From: Ustilago trichophora
Taxonomy: Eukaryota; Basidiomycota; Ustilaginomycetes; Ustilaginales; Ustilaginaceae
Assembly (NCBI GenBank): GCA_900323505.1
Contig: OOIN01000030.1
Coordinates: 434,001 to 498,000, forward strand
Reading direction: 5' to 3'
Length of the DNA: 64,000 nucleotides
Shown: piece by piece, positions 23,927 through 33,492 of the stretch
Numbering within the stretch: position 1 is the first letter of the stretch
How the letters are laid out: each line of letters opens with the position of its first letter
Translations under genes and position numbers: made by a program
Notes under the pieces: generated by a model
Databases searched by the model: none
Seen by the model: the letters and a program-made list of their open reading frames with translations, nothing else
Told to the model about the DNA's origin: nothing

Positions 23927-24478
23927 CTAGAATCGAAGTGCATAGTATCCATAATGATTCATCAAACTCGCTTTGTTCCATGGGGCGCTTCTGTTGATAT
24001 TGAGCAGCATCCTGGCCACGCTGGCTTGATCCATTGTCTCCGGAAAATGTGCCTCTCCCAAAATCTCCGACCGCATGCGGGGAGTTATACTGAACATGAC
24101 CACTGCCGCTCTCCGCCGTCCCGTGATCGGATGTTGAAATTCGAAGGGGGAGAATGCCAAAGCGCCGCGCGGATTCCCATGCTGATGAAGCAGTATAAAA
24201 CGTGCATTGGGGGTATCGACGTGCGAGCGCGCGCGTTCTGCGACATCCTCGCTGTAACCGATGACGGGGGAGAAAAAGTTCTTTGGCAGCCTGAGTTGAC
24301 GTTCGATCGCGTCGGCAGATATCTGGGCCAAATTCGTATCGTACAGCTGGTCGTCAATGTGAGGGTTCTCGTTATAGTCTGCGAGGCGACCGTGGAATTC
24401 CGCTCCGCCGACCTCAGAAGTGAGGAAGAGGAGGAGTAAAGGCTGGATGATGGTGATTGCGAGGTTGGTGACTATCAT
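23927..24478 (-). CDS. sec02: small secreted protein, subgroup A (effector candidate)
   Basis: 183 residues, single exon. Signal peptide 1-26 (MIVTNLAITIIQPLLLLFLT). Family blocks: IERQLRLPKNFFSPVIGY (59-75) corresponds to the LxIPxGHLxPxY block of relatives; NARF 91-94; ALAFSPF 106-112; AAVVMFSI 124-131; the C-terminal helix after PETMD corresponds to the FW..L block. The mature part has no cysteine. TATA-like TATATA lies at about 24554-24559, 76 bp before the ATG. Its right-hand neighbour is the transaldolase gene, so sec01-sec02 are separated from the rest of the array by two metabolic genes. Confidence 0.85.
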   Translation of the reverse strand: MIVTNLAITIIQPLLLLFLTSEVGGAEFHGRLADYNENPHIDDQLYDTNLAQISADAIERQLRLPKNFFSPVIGYSEDVAERARSHVDTPNARFILLHQHGNPRGALAFSPFEFQHPITGRRRAAVVMFSITPRMRSEILGEAHFPETMDQASVARMLLNINRSAPWNKASLMNHYGYYALRF

Positions 24479-25071
24479 GCTGGGTTCAGAAAGAAAGCTC
24501 GTGGATGTTGCCGTCTGCCCTTGACCAGACAGGTCGGCTTACGAGAACCATTCTATATACCCCGGCCAAGCCACCTCGAGAGCAACAACGCTTGTTGCGC
24601 AGCAGCCAGGGCGCTTTCAGTCGCTCGTGCACCTTACCGCTAGCAGGACTGGAGGCGGCTTGGAAAGCGGCACAGCCGGATGTAATTTTACACACGCCGT
24701 TGCCAATGTGCTATGATGTGCAGCCTTTGGCGTGGGAAAATCGGAACAGAAGCGATGGGATGCTGTGAAGGTTGGACTAGGACGTTGCAACGGCGTGGAA
24801 TGATTTCCGCGCAACCTCTCCATGAACCTGAGCGTGTCTGCGAAGCGTAATTGCAGTGGGTTGACGAGTCGAGACTTTGTGACGTCTTCAACATGGATTG
24901 TTGTTGCTGTTGAGGAAATGGAGTCGCTGATGAGAACTTGCAGTGGAGCGCGAAAACTCAGGACGGCAGCGTTGGCAGGCAGGACATCATTTCACTCTGA
25001 TTTTGTAACCTTTATTTCTATTCCGCAAGACATGATTGAATACACAAAAGTTGATCCTAGAGGGACCTTGT
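24479..25071. other. Intergenic region between sec02 and transaldolase
   Basis: About 590 bp: sec02 promoter on the left, transaldolase 3' flank on the right. No additional gene seen. Confidence 0.5.
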
Positions 25072-26279
25072 TCAGGCCGAAACAGCGCTGACCTTGGCCA
25101 TGGCTGTCTCGATAAGCGCCTTGGCCTGCAGCTCTGCCTTTTGGAACACCTCTACGGCGTCCTTGATCCTCCTGCTTGTCTCGGCGTCTTCCTTAATTGC
25201 CTTCTCGAGCTCCTCAGCTGCGTTCGCCAGGTAGTCTACACCAAGGTCAAACGTCTGTGCCTTGCCATCTGCGCGCAAAGGATCCACCTTCAGCAATGGC
25301 AGAGTCTCCTCTGGCAGCTCGGTGCTGTACGTCTTGCTGGGCCTGTACACTTTACCAGTGATCTCGGGTGCTTGAAGCGCACACATGTCCACAAGGAGGG
25401 GTGCGAGGATGGTTGCCTGCTGCGAGCCAAGAGTTGGCATGGCGAGGACTTCGTTGAGGGCGATGAAGCTTGCGGATTTGATGACTGGAGGCTGTTCCTT
25501 GCCGGCGAGGACCAGTTCTCGGTAGGCCCGGTAGATGTGAGCCATGCGGGGCGACATAGGGTGCTGCTTCTCTGGGTTCTCGTACACGAGCCGGTCAGCA
25601 GGAGTGGTGAAGTGAGCAAGGATCTCGTTGAAGTAAGGCGAGATGTAGAGGCATCCGGCCTGTGCAGCGGCAAGCGCCTGGGGCACGGAGAAGAGACCAG
25701 TTCCCAGAGTTCGGATGCCGTGCTCTTTCTCAAGGATGCTAGCGGCCAGCATACCAGGTCCGGTGGTGAGGATCTTGATGCAGTATCGGTCGCGGGAGAT
25801 GCCAGCGGCGGCAAACTCGCGGTCGTAAGCAAGGGCGTGGGCCACGATAGCTTCTGCGTTGTAGGCGTGTGCGGGGGAGGCTTGGAGGAGTGCGCGGCCG
25901 GCAATGTTGGGCATGTTCTGGGCGCAAAGCTTTACACTCTGTACACGCAAAGCGCAAAAAGAGCAAAGTGCCAAAGCGAAAAATTCATCCGGTTAGTCGT
26001 GCGCTCTTGAAGCCAAAGAAAAGTAGGCGAGGTACTTACGACGCGGTCAAGAACAGCGAGCCAGTCAGCACCGGGGTTCTCGCGAATCACCTGCTCAAGC
26101 AGAGCCTGGTTCGACTCGAGGGCCAGCGCGTCGGCAACGATGAACTGGTTCGAGGTCATGTCGTTGGGCTGAACGCCAAGCGACTTGAGCTGCTGCGTAA
26201 GGGCAATGTCGAGCGTGTCGACATCGATATCGAGCTGCTGAGCGGCGTTGACGATGACTGGGACGGTGGTTGCTGTCAT
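25072..26279 (-). CDS. Transaldolase-family protein, two exons
   Basis: Exon 1 is 26040-26279 (80 codons) and exon 2 is 25072-25938; the 101-bp intron has a GTAAGT donor and a GTGTACAG acceptor and joins in phase 0, giving 368 residues. The DMTSNQFI block (40-47) corresponds to the DATTNPSL substrate motif of transaldolases, and Lys135 in CIKILTTGPG is the expected Schiff-base lysine; GLFSVPQALAAAQAG and LYISPYF follow as in the family. Transaldolase moves a dihydroxyacetone unit between sugar phosphates in the pentose phosphate pathway. The sequence is quite diverged from the housekeeping form, so it may be a secondary isoenzyme. It is divergently arranged with the next gene, also a sugar-phosphate enzyme. 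Short predicted frames on the opposite strand are shadows. Confidence 0.88.
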
Positions 26280-26869
26280 TTTGGAGTGATGAAGGAGGGT
26301 TGGAGATACAAGGGAGCGGCAAGACATCCAGAGAAGACTGACGCGTTCTGTATTTAAACCAGAATGAGGCGATGTCAGGGTCCTCTCTTGCTCTCCACCC
26401 TCCAAGTTGGACGGCTGTGGGCCGCAAGAATAATAAGTGGCAGCAGGCAGAAGCGTCGGTCGGGAAATTGAGTGCCGACCGGCAACGTGGGGAAGTTCGG
26501 TGAATTTCAAACCCCGGCCACCGACGATATTTTCTTTTTTGGTCTGGTTAATACGTTCACCGGTCATGTTGCATTAACAAGACACCGACAGCCTTGGCTC
26601 CAAATATACAGTACAGCACTGTGAGCTTCTCGAACGGTGGATTCTGGAGAACGAGCGAAGCGTGACCCGGCCCGCCGCTTCAAGTGGATCTGTCAAACAT
26701 GTGTTCCTCAATAGTCCGACTTTTCGCGTCATGTACGGACAGTTCTTCTCCTTGACCTTCGACCGTATAACAACCTCGAGACCCTACTTCCAGCTTGAAG
26801 CCCCCTCCATTTCAGCCTCAGCTACCACAGTCGCATCCGGACCCTCTAGCCTTACGATAGATTCTCATA
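26280..26869. promoter_or_regulatory. Shared divergent promoter region, transaldolase / isomerase-like gene
   Basis: 590 bp between two divergent start codons. It includes ATATACAGTACAGCACTGT (about 26603-26621), related to the TACTGTACAGTA palindrome seen elsewhere. No gene within it. Confidence 0.45.
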
Positions 26870-27925
26870 ATGGCGGGCTCATCTCACGAAGTCGTCCCAA
26901 CCCCAACCGGTCCCAAGCTATCCGGCCCCATCATCCTCCCCTCTCACCAACTTCCCGAACGATTCTACCTCGGTGGGCCGCGTATCGCATCCTTTCGCGG
27001 AGAGCCATCCCGCAGCAGTCGCGAGCCGGAAGACTGGGTGGCCTCCACGACGTGCTGTGCTGGGCACGACACGCTCGGCCTCACCCGCCTACCCACCACG
27101 AACACGTTGCTGCTCGAAGAGATCCACCGAGACCCCATCTCCTGGCTTGGCGCCACTCACGTTGACAAGTTTGGCCAAGATACAAAGCTCCTCATCAAGC
27201 TACTGGACGCCGGACAGCGGCTCCCCATCCATGCACACCCACACCTTGATTGGGCCCGAGTGCATGTCAAGAGGAATCATGGCAAGGCGGAGGCTTGGCA
27301 TATTCTTTCTTCGGGCGAAGTGTACTTGGGGTTGAAGGAGGGTGTATCTGAAGAGAGACTTTTGGAGCTCGTGGATAAGCAAGAGGTGGAAACAATGCTT
27401 GCCATGATGCACAAAGTCAACGTCAGCGAGGGCGATACGGTCTATGTCCCACCTGGCTTGCTGCATGCTATTGGCGAAGGAATTCTGCTTGTCGAGGTAC
27501 AGGAGCCTGAAGATCTTTCGATTTTGTTGGAATGGCGAGACTTTCAGCTGGATGGACGGGCAGACGGTCATCTTGGTCTTGGCTTTGAAAAGGCAATCAC
27601 CGCTGTCACTACTTCAACTCTCACCGAGCAACACCTCGAAACGCTCGTCACAAGGGCAAGTGCGGTTGCGTCAACGAGTAACGTACTACCTCAAGAAGCC
27701 CTGGAATTTTTCAGAATGGATAGATTCGAACAGGATGCCAGCCTCGAAGCTAGCTTTCAGATCGTCGTCGTGCTCAAAGGAGATGTGCAAATCAAGCTCG
27801 ATAATGGGGAAGAGGGAACACCGGTCAAGATGGGTAGTACGACACTGTTGAGACATGTCGATGGTCCGGTCACTTTCAAAGCGGGCGAGGATGCCGCATT
27901 TGTTGTGATCCGGCCTCCTTTGTAG
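26870..27925 (+). CDS. Mannose-6-phosphate isomerase-like protein (class I, cupin)
   Basis: 351 residues, single exon, ATG at 26870. Cupin metal-binding features of type I phosphomannose isomerases are visible: IHAHPHLDWA (120-129) at the QxH zinc motif, GKAEAWHIL (138-146), and GLLHAIGEGILLVEVQEPED (196-215), followed by a C-terminal second cupin half (VVVLKGDVQIKLDNGEEGTP). This enzyme class interconverts fructose-6-phosphate and mannose-6-phosphate. The protein is shorter than the usual fungal PMI40 (above 400 residues) and closer in layout to bacterial short forms, so it may be a paralogue with another sugar substrate or an old transfer. It is the only plus-strand gene inside the secreted-protein array. 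Confidence 0.82.
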   Translation: MAGSSHEVVPTPTGPKLSGPIILPSHQLPERFYLGGPRIASFRGEPSRSSREPEDWVASTTCCAGHDTLGLTRLPTTNTLLLEEIHRDPISWLGATHVDKFGQDTKLLIKLLDAGQRLPIHAHPHLDWARVHVKRNHGKAEAWHILSSGEVYLGLKEGVSEERLLELVDKQEVETMLAMMHKVNVSEGDTVYVPPGLLHAIGEGILLVEVQEPEDLSILLEWRDFQLDGRADGHLGLGFEKAITAVTTSTLTEQHLETLVTRASAVASTSNVLPQEALEFFRMDRFEQDASLEASFQIVVVLKGDVQIKLDNGEEGTPVKMGSTTLLRHVDGPVTFKAGEDAAFVVIRPPL

Positions 27926-28007
27926 ACCACCATTCATCCTCCATTCCATGAAACCCCTTTGAATACTTCAATTTACATGACATAGCTAGTGTCGGCCATT
28001 TCTACGG

Positions 28008-28547
28008 TCAAGCTCGGAAACGGGAAAGCCAAAGCCTGCCACCAAACCTGCTCTCCAGATCGCCCCTCGCATTTGTAGCCTGATTTGTAACATAATCCCA
28101 AAGATCTTCAGTACGAATTCCCGAAAGAAGAATCGGCGTCACCGTCCCCGACCGCTCAAACTGAAGGAACAACAACCCTCTGGTGGGCACATCGGACCTC
28201 GGTGTAGTCACGAACCATGGTGAAGCATAGATCGAGCTTCTTCTCTCCGGGTCAACCCAAAGCTCCATATATCGGGACTGGTATGAATCGAGATGCTCTG
28301 CGATGGCGCGATACTGATAGTTAGGGTCGTACATGTATATGGGTCTAAGACCACCGCGAGGAATATTGAGGAGACTCTCCATGAAAAGGGCTCGAGGGTG
28401 GGCGGCTTGGGCGTTGGCCCATGTTCGTTCGGGGAGTCGGTTAGCAAGCCAGTCTGCGCCTTCGTCTGGGTCTGGTGTTGCCGACTGGCGGACTCGCATG
28501 AAGAGAAGCAGCGAAAAGAGTAGAGGCAACGGGCGGATCATGAGCAT
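28008..28547 (-). CDS. sec03: small secreted protein, subgroup A (effector candidate)
   Basis: 179 residues from the ATG at 28547; Met3 (28541) is an alternative. Signal peptide MLMIRPLPLLFSLLLFMRVR to about 22. Core blocks: LLNIPRGGLRPIYMYDP (59-75), SRYMEL 91-96, SIYASPW 105-111, RGLLFLQF 123-130, GTVTPILLSGI 134-144, DLWDYV 148-153, then RGDLESRFG. No mature cysteines. A TTATAA box lies about 65 bp upstream. Its 3' end is only 83 bp from the end of the convergent isomerase-like gene. Confidence 0.88.
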   Translation of the reverse strand: MLMIRPLPLLFSLLLFMRVRQSATPDPDEGADWLANRLPERTWANAQAAHPRALFMESLLNIPRGGLRPIYMYDPNYQYRAIAEHLDSYQSRYMELWVDPERRSSIYASPWFVTTPRSDVPTRGLLFLQFERSGTVTPILLSGIRTEDLWDYVTNQATNARGDLESRFGGRLWLSRFRA

Positions 28548-28959
28548 GGTCGGTCTATTGTGAGTGCTGGGAACAGAAGGGGGCGGTCTTTTTGGCGAAG
28601 AAAGATGATTATAAGGGGGCACAAGATTCTGAATGGACTTGTTGTTGGAAGCTTCACTTTCGTTTCTGTCAAGCTTTCTATGACACAGGATCTCACAGGC
28701 TGCTTCGCTCGGCGTGGGAAAGGGAATGCAAACAGTACACGAAAATGGTGGGGCGGTAATAACATGGACGCAAAATCAATTTTAGCGCGCCTAGACCTCA
28801 GGGAAGTCTGAGGGTAGAGCCTCATCTCTGGAGCCGCGTGCGACGACGATGACACTAGGGTGCATGAAGTAGCCAATGCACGAGGATTGCAGAGGAGCCA
28901 CTTCACCTTGTCCGTGACACCCACCTGGTCCTTTCCCAGCAACCGTCTGACACCTTAAA

Positions 28960-29505
28960 TCACATGCCCAAAGCTCTAAGCCCAGGAAAAGCTCTGACCA
29001 GTTCTTCTTTCCTCATGGTCGCATGCTGGTTGAGATATTGCCAGAAGTTGCCTTGCCTACCGGGTAAGATTGCCTCTCTGATCCCTGAGTGGAACATCGG
29101 TACCACGATACCTCGCTGATGAACGCGGAAGAACAGCACTCTTCGCTCACGAGCACCCGTGCCAGGCCTCTCAGCCGTATATGGAGACGCGAAAGTAGAC
29201 GCTCGCTGACCTTGGACTCCGGCGACCCACATGTATCTCGAATCCTGGCTCTGCAGATGTCGGGCGATCGCATCGGCATCGTTAGGGCTAATTGCGTGTA
29301 TGGGCTGCAAGTGTCCCACCGGAATGCCGAGGAGACGTTCCATCTCGGAAGCCTCTTGCTGCGCTGCTGCTTGGCTGCTCAGCGTGCCGGCTCGATAGGG
29401 TCGGTGCTGGTTCACAGCAACGTCCAGGCTATCTATTGCCGCAAAGCATGTTTGTGCGGTGAGGAAAAGAATAGAAAGCAGGAATGGTGGCAGAAGGATG
29501 AGCAT
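28960..29505 (-). CDS. sec04: small secreted protein, subgroup A (effector candidate)
   Basis: 181 residues from the ATG at 29505 (MLILLPPFLLSILFLTAQTC); the frame stays open upstream but no signal peptide would result there. The start context ACTCACCATGCT style is shared with sec08 and sec09. Core: MERLLGIPVGHLQPIHAISP (55-74), SRYMWV 89-94, STFASPY 103-109, RRVLFFRV 121-128, GIVVPMFHSGIREA 132-145, FWQYLNQHATMRKEEL 154-169. TATATAAGG lies about 60-70 bp before the ATG. Mature part without cysteine. It is one of the clearest representatives of subgroup A. Confidence 0.9.
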   Translation of the reverse strand: MLILLPPFLLSILFLTAQTCFAAIDSLDVAVNQHRPYRAGTLSSQAAAQQEASEMERLLGIPVGHLQPIHAISPNDADAIARHLQSQDSRYMWVAGVQGQRASTFASPYTAERPGTGARERRVLFFRVHQRGIVVPMFHSGIREAILPGRQGNFWQYLNQHATMRKEELVRAFPGLRALGM

Positions 29506-30170
29506 GGTGAGTTTTCGAAAGCGAGGCAGTGTGAAAAACACTGATATGTGCGGTATTCCTATGGCCTTATATATTCCCCCCGTGAGGAAGAGAGCCTCAC
29601 TGTCCCCTGGATCGGAGGCATCAACCCTCAACGACAGGTCAGCAAACTTGCGGCACGTATACAGATGTGAACAGCTCGCATTGTCAAACGCACAAGTGGC
29701 GCCGTGTCACAGTCTGCATCCAGTCCCCACTCACTGCACTCGAGTCGCTGTCAACGCCACTCAAGGAGGCATCAGAGACCGATGCATCTGAGCTGCTGCA
29801 TGTCTCGTGACTATTCACAATCTCGCTCGTTGCTTGCGAGATGGCACCCCTTCATTTGAGCCCCACCAACCTTGCCTCAACATGGCAGTGGTTGTTGAAA
29901 ACGGTGATCCAGTTTTATCGTTGTTGCCATACTCATGCAGCTCTTCTGCCGAGCGTCATGCCGTCGAGCACTGCGTAAGGAGCCTTGTCAACAGCTTCGT
30001 AGTGGGTGGTAAGCTCGGCACAAGCGGCGAGGCTTCAGACAACATGAATTTGGAACGATCTTTCAGATAGTGGAATGGCCGGCATATCGGAAATGATCAG
30101 GTGCTTGGGAGGTGACGTACAAGTGTGTCTGCACCGCAAGCAGTGCATTTTCATTGTCTCGTCTCTAAAA
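29506..30170. other. Intergenic region sec05-sec04
   Basis: About 665 bp; sec04 promoter (TATA at about 29567) and no other recognisable gene or repeat. Confidence 0.5.
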
Positions 30171-30709
30171 CTACCCGGCAAATTGCGCCATAGTGGGATA
30201 CTCTCTAGCCAGCTCTTGCTTCCCCATAGTCGCCCGATTTGTCAAGTATTCTGCAACGCCAACGTTACTTCCTGGCAGAATGCCCTCCCGAAAGCCGGCA
30301 TGCACAATTGGTCGAGGATGTCCAGCGGGCGAAAGGAGGAAAAAGAGCGCCCCTCGCTCCCTTCGCCCCGTTCCTGCACGCTCGATCTCCCACGGGGTGG
30401 CGAATATCGAAATTGACCGTGTGAATGGGTAAGCGCAAATCGCGAGTCGCGATTTCGGAAGTGGTCCATGATTAGGGCATCGTCAGTCACAGGATTGTAG
30501 AGATGAGCCGGTTGAAGATGATCGGGAGGCACACGGAGATACGTCGCCAAGTTTTCCACATAGGTATTCGCTCGATCCGTAGAAGCCCAGTCGAGTGGCG
30601 CTTGATTCCCTAGGAATCTCCCTATATCCGGCGTTCGATCAACTGCATGGCACGTGGTGTGCAGGAGGGAAGAGATGAAGAGAACGAGCGCCAGGCTGAG
30701 ACTGATCAT
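30171..30709 (-). pseudogene. sec05: secreted protein, subgroup A, frameshifted
   Basis: The frame opened by the ATG at 30709 has a signal peptide (MISLSLALVLFISSLLHTTC), the block YLRVPPDHLQPAHLYNP and SRFALTHSHG, but then reads into unrelated sequence and stops at 30242. The rest of the family core continues in another frame from about 30407: SIFATPW, RGALFFLLSPAG, RPIVHAGFREGI, AEYLTNRATMGKQEL, ending at a TAG at 30171-30173. The span of 539 bp is one short of a multiple of three, so a single 1-bp loss (or 2-bp gain) between about 30408 and 30440 explains it. It could be a recent mutation or a sequencing error. The corrected length would match its neighbours (about 179 residues). Confidence 0.8.
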
Positions 30710-31323
30710 GTTGATGCGGTGGCCTGGTAGAGGTCTGGGTGAAGTGACTTTTTGGTAGAAATGAGCCAGCTTTAAAGCTCCTTTTTGTACTTTTCAGAAG
30801 GCTGGTGAGGCTGAAAGCCCTGGTTGGGCTAGCTGAGCGCTACACTACCGTACTGCCCTCTAACCGTTACCACAAAGTACCCACATACGTACTGCATCAC
30901 TCAATCGACTTGTAGACGAAACAAACGCAATTCCCACAACGTGTATGCGACCTGCACATCAAGGAAATCTTCATGTACTTCACTACGGTGCAGTATGTTT
31001 ACACTTGATTTCCTAGCACTTCTGGCCAATCAACCCAACTTCTTTCCCAGCGGTTCGTCGGATCCATTTCCATGGCCAATCGCAAAGCACGGCTTTTCCT
31101 TCTTTCAGCTCCCTTCTGTATATTCTGACATCGTTCCTGCCGCCCCATCGGCCAGCGCCGCGAGGCTTCTTCCAGCCTTTACTGTTTGTTTACAAACCAT
31201 GTTAGGGTCGTAGGTGTAGCCATACATTCTAGTCCAGCGCACGCAGGCAGCCGCTCTCATCGCCATCCTTGAAACTCTTTCGCACGTTCCTCGCTTTGCC
31301 TCCTGATTCGATATCGTTAGACC
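30710..31323. other. Intergenic region sec06-sec05
   Basis: About 610 bp between sec06 and the sec05 promoter (TTTAAAG near 30771). No gene or repeat recognised. Confidence 0.45.
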
Positions 31324-31860
31324 TCATGCCAGGTTTGCGTGTAGCGGGCCAAGCCGGAAAGCCAAGTCACGCAGCGTAAGTGTCGCACGCTCCTCCAAAT
31401 ACTGCAAGGGGTACTTGGCGTGAACAGCAAGGTAGTCTGGCCTCACTCCTGTGAGGAATGTGGGTGTGATCACCCTCTCACTTCCCATCCTTTCAATCTT
31501 GAAGAACATAAGCCCCAAAGCAGGCCTCTGTCCTCGTCCCGTGGCATAGACAGGAGAGGCGTAGACTGGCACTTGCCCTCTTTCGCCTTCATTAACCTCG
31601 AAAAAACGAGTGGTTGGACTCGCGAGATGTCCATCGACGATTTGAAAATGTCCTTGCGGACTGTAAAGATACGCTGGTCCAAGTTGCCCATGAGGAAAAT
31701 TGAGCTTCCTCTCCATCTCTGTTGCCAGCGGATGTACGTCGTGTGCGTTGGCAAAAGAGTCTGGTAATTCTGGGCCGAACCATCTAGGGTCTGCGTCAGA
31801 ATCTGCAGCGTGGTTTGTGACTGCGACAAGCAAGAAGATCGATAGAAGCCAGATTTTGAT
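31324..31860 (-). pseudogene. sec06: secreted protein, subgroup A, start codon lost to repeat insertion
   Basis: The body of the protein is intact: IKIWLLSIFLLVAVTNHAAD (signal peptide), FGPELPDSFANAH, FPHGQLGPAYLYSPQ, TTRFFEV, VPVYASPVY, LGLMFFKI and a C-terminal helix, closest to sec07. But the codon where the start should be reads ATC, and everything upstream to about 32182 is repeat R1. The open frame runs on into R1 only up to a TTG at 32028, with no ATG. The first in-frame ATG (31716) lies inside the mature part. The original upstream region, still similar to that of sec07, has been pushed about 320 bp away (from 32183). Either a disrupted gene or one now depending on a repeat-derived or spliced 5' end. 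Confidence 0.75.
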
Positions 31861-32182
31861 CCCGACTGAGCATCGCTTGCCCAAGACTATGAGTGAATGA
31901 ATTGATTGCGGCAAGACCTGTGAGGCCTGAAGCTCGATGAGGCTCCCGGCCTGCCGTGAGGGAGGCCGGTCGAGCGCTAAGGCGAGCGGCAAGGACAAAG
32001 GGAGGGCATACAGGGTGGGAAGAAACAAAGCTTGTCCGCTAGGCGAGGCCTAGCGAAGGTTAAGAGATGATGGTACTAAGGAAGAGTGACAAAGGACGAA
32101 AACATAGAGGCATAATGAAGTGGGTGACGTGGCAAGCTCTGCTTGCCCAGACGCTCTCGCCCTGTCGCACGAGTTGCAGCAT
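31861..32182 (-). repeat. Repeat R1, copy 1 (inserted at the 5' end of sec06)
   Basis: About 320 bp similar, in reverse orientation, to 47447-47768. Shared blocks include TGCAACTCGTGCGACAGGGC, GCGTCTGGGCAAGCAGAGCT, CCACGTCACCCACT, CGCTAGGCC and GCGATGCTCAG. Its inner edge coincides with the lost start codon of sec06. Copies also occur at about 32590-32900 and, as a fragment, at about 38880-38940. No coding capacity or obvious terminal repeats; a short interspersed or solo-LTR-like element is possible. Confidence 0.7.
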
Positions 32183-32400
32183 CGGAGCAAGAGTAAGGGA
32201 AGGTGACATTACGTGGATGTTGTCGTCTTTCTGTCTTTTGTAGGGCCACAAGGAGCTTTTGTACTTTCGGAGCGGCCTCGCAAGCTTCGTGCAACGAAAA
32301 GGGGTCGCCACCTGAAGGCAACCTTCGTGGAGCGCATCCACATGCCTCTCAAGGACTCTGTCAAAGTATGTCAGCAATGACGTGGAATCATAAAACTCAT
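32183..32400 (-). promoter_or_regulatory. Displaced original 5' flank of sec06
   Basis: Sequence from about 32183 to 32330 aligns with the 5' flank of sec07 (33493-33620), for example GCTTTTGTAC-TTTCG and GCAAGCTTCGTG against GCTTTTGTACCTTTCG and GCAAGCCTCATG. This shows that the promoter was duplicated with the gene and later separated from it by repeat R1. Short open frames here have no family resemblance. Confidence 0.55.
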
Positions 32401-32589
32401 GCACAAACAGTGGGAGGTGTCTGAGGTCCCCACCATATGGTGTTATCGAGAAAGAGATCTCTGGCGCAATGGTGAATGGTAGCATCGTGCATTTGCTAAG
32501 CTCTGTTGCCATCTTCCTTCAGGTGGGGAAGCTGAAGCAGGAAGCCCCTCGAGCCACACTACCCACATCACTTGCTTCCGCCACGTCCC

Positions 32590-32900
32590 GACTGTGCATC
32601 ACTATCTTTGAGCATAGAGAAAGTATTTTGATTGCGGATATACTGGTGAGACTTGAAGCTAAGTGAGGCTTCCGTCCGACCTTAGAGTGGACCTGACCCA
32701 GCGCAAGGTGAGCGACAGCAACAGAGGTACAACGCAGGGTAGAAAATTGATTCGCTAGGCCAAGCCTAGCCGGGGATCAACGGTGGTAGTGAAAGAAGCA
32801 CAGAGCTGCGCTCAGGTTTATTAACAGTGAGTGGAAGAGGTGACGTGCCATGCTCTGCTTGGGCAGGCGCCGCAACCCTTTTGCATAAGCTGTATGCTTG
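32590..32900 (-). repeat. Repeat R1, copy 2
   Basis: Diverged copy in the same orientation as copy 1: reading on the minus strand it has CCCAAGCAGAGCATGGCACG, CACTACCACCGTTGATC, CTAGGCTTGGCCTAGCGA, GCTCACCTTGCGCT and GCAATCAAAATAC...ATGCTCAAAGATAG, in the same order as in 47447-47768. It lies directly past the 3' end of sec07, so the displaced sec06 flank is bracketed by two R1 copies. Confidence 0.6.
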
Positions 32901-32946
32901 GGCTGGTTGAGCTCCACTCATGTCGTTACTCCCTCATCGAGCTCAT

Positions 32947-33492
32947 TCACCTTGAATTGAGGTAAAGCGGGCCAAAAATGTGAGTCAAGTCATCGATTGT
33001 TTGCGTCGCATGTGTTCCCAGGTATTGCCAGGGCCGCATCTGGTGGATAGGGAGATCACTTTGCCTGACCTTTGTGATTAAGGTGGGAGTGAGGACCATT
33101 TTATCCTCCTTTGGTTCGATCTTGAAGAATAATAAATAGATTTGAGGCTCGTATCCACGCGCGCTTGGGCTGTAGATAGGGGAAGCGTAGATGGGCACCT
33201 GGCTTCTTCCGCCGTTATAAACCTGGAAAAATCGAGCGTTGGGGCTATGGAGATGCCTCTCAAACATTACACTATGCCTCTGTGGGTTGTATAGATGCGC
33301 ATTTCGAAGATGACCATGGGGAAAGCGGAGGTATGTCTCCATTTGTGTTGCGATTGGGTCCACCTGATGTGCTTCCGCAAACGAGTCTGGCAAGGCTGGG
33401 CCAAACCCTGCCAGAGCTGGGCCCCGCGCTGCATAGCATGAGAACGCCCAGAGGAGGAGGAAGCTGAAAAAAGGGATCGAGAGCTTGCACAT
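32947..33492 (-). CDS. sec07: small secreted protein, subgroup A (effector candidate)
   Basis: 181 residues from the ATG at 33492. Signal peptide MCKLSIPFFSFLLLWAFSCY to about 22. Core: FGPALPDSFAEAHQVDPIAT (30-49), LRFPHGHLRNAHLYNPQ (55-71), NARFFQV 85-91, VPIYASPIY 99-107, IYLLFFKI 118-125, MVLTPTLITKV 132-142, WQYLGTHATQTIDDL. It is the closest relative of sec06, including the upstream region, so the pair comes from a recent tandem duplication. Mature part free of cysteine. Confidence 0.88.
   Translation of the reverse strand: MCKLSIPFFSFLLLWAFSCYAARGPALAGFGPALPDSFAEAHQVDPIATQMETYLRFPHGHLRNAHLYNPQRHSVMFERHLHSPNARFFQVYNGGRSQVPIYASPIYSPSARGYEPQIYLLFFKIEPKEDKMVLTPTLITKVRQSDLPIHQMRPWQYLGTHATQTIDDLTHIFGPLYLNSR

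Noticed and set aside
25036..26010. 324-codon plus-strand frame
   Set aside because: Antisense of the transaldolase gene.
31861..32028. N-terminal extension of sec06 (FLPTLYALPLSLPLALAL) as a new signal peptide
   Set aside because: It lies in repeat R1 and its first codon is TTG; no ATG in frame, so not annotated as coding.
32060..32512. 150-codon minus-strand frame
   Set aside because: Half repeat R1 and half the displaced sec06 upstream region; no signal peptide or family core.
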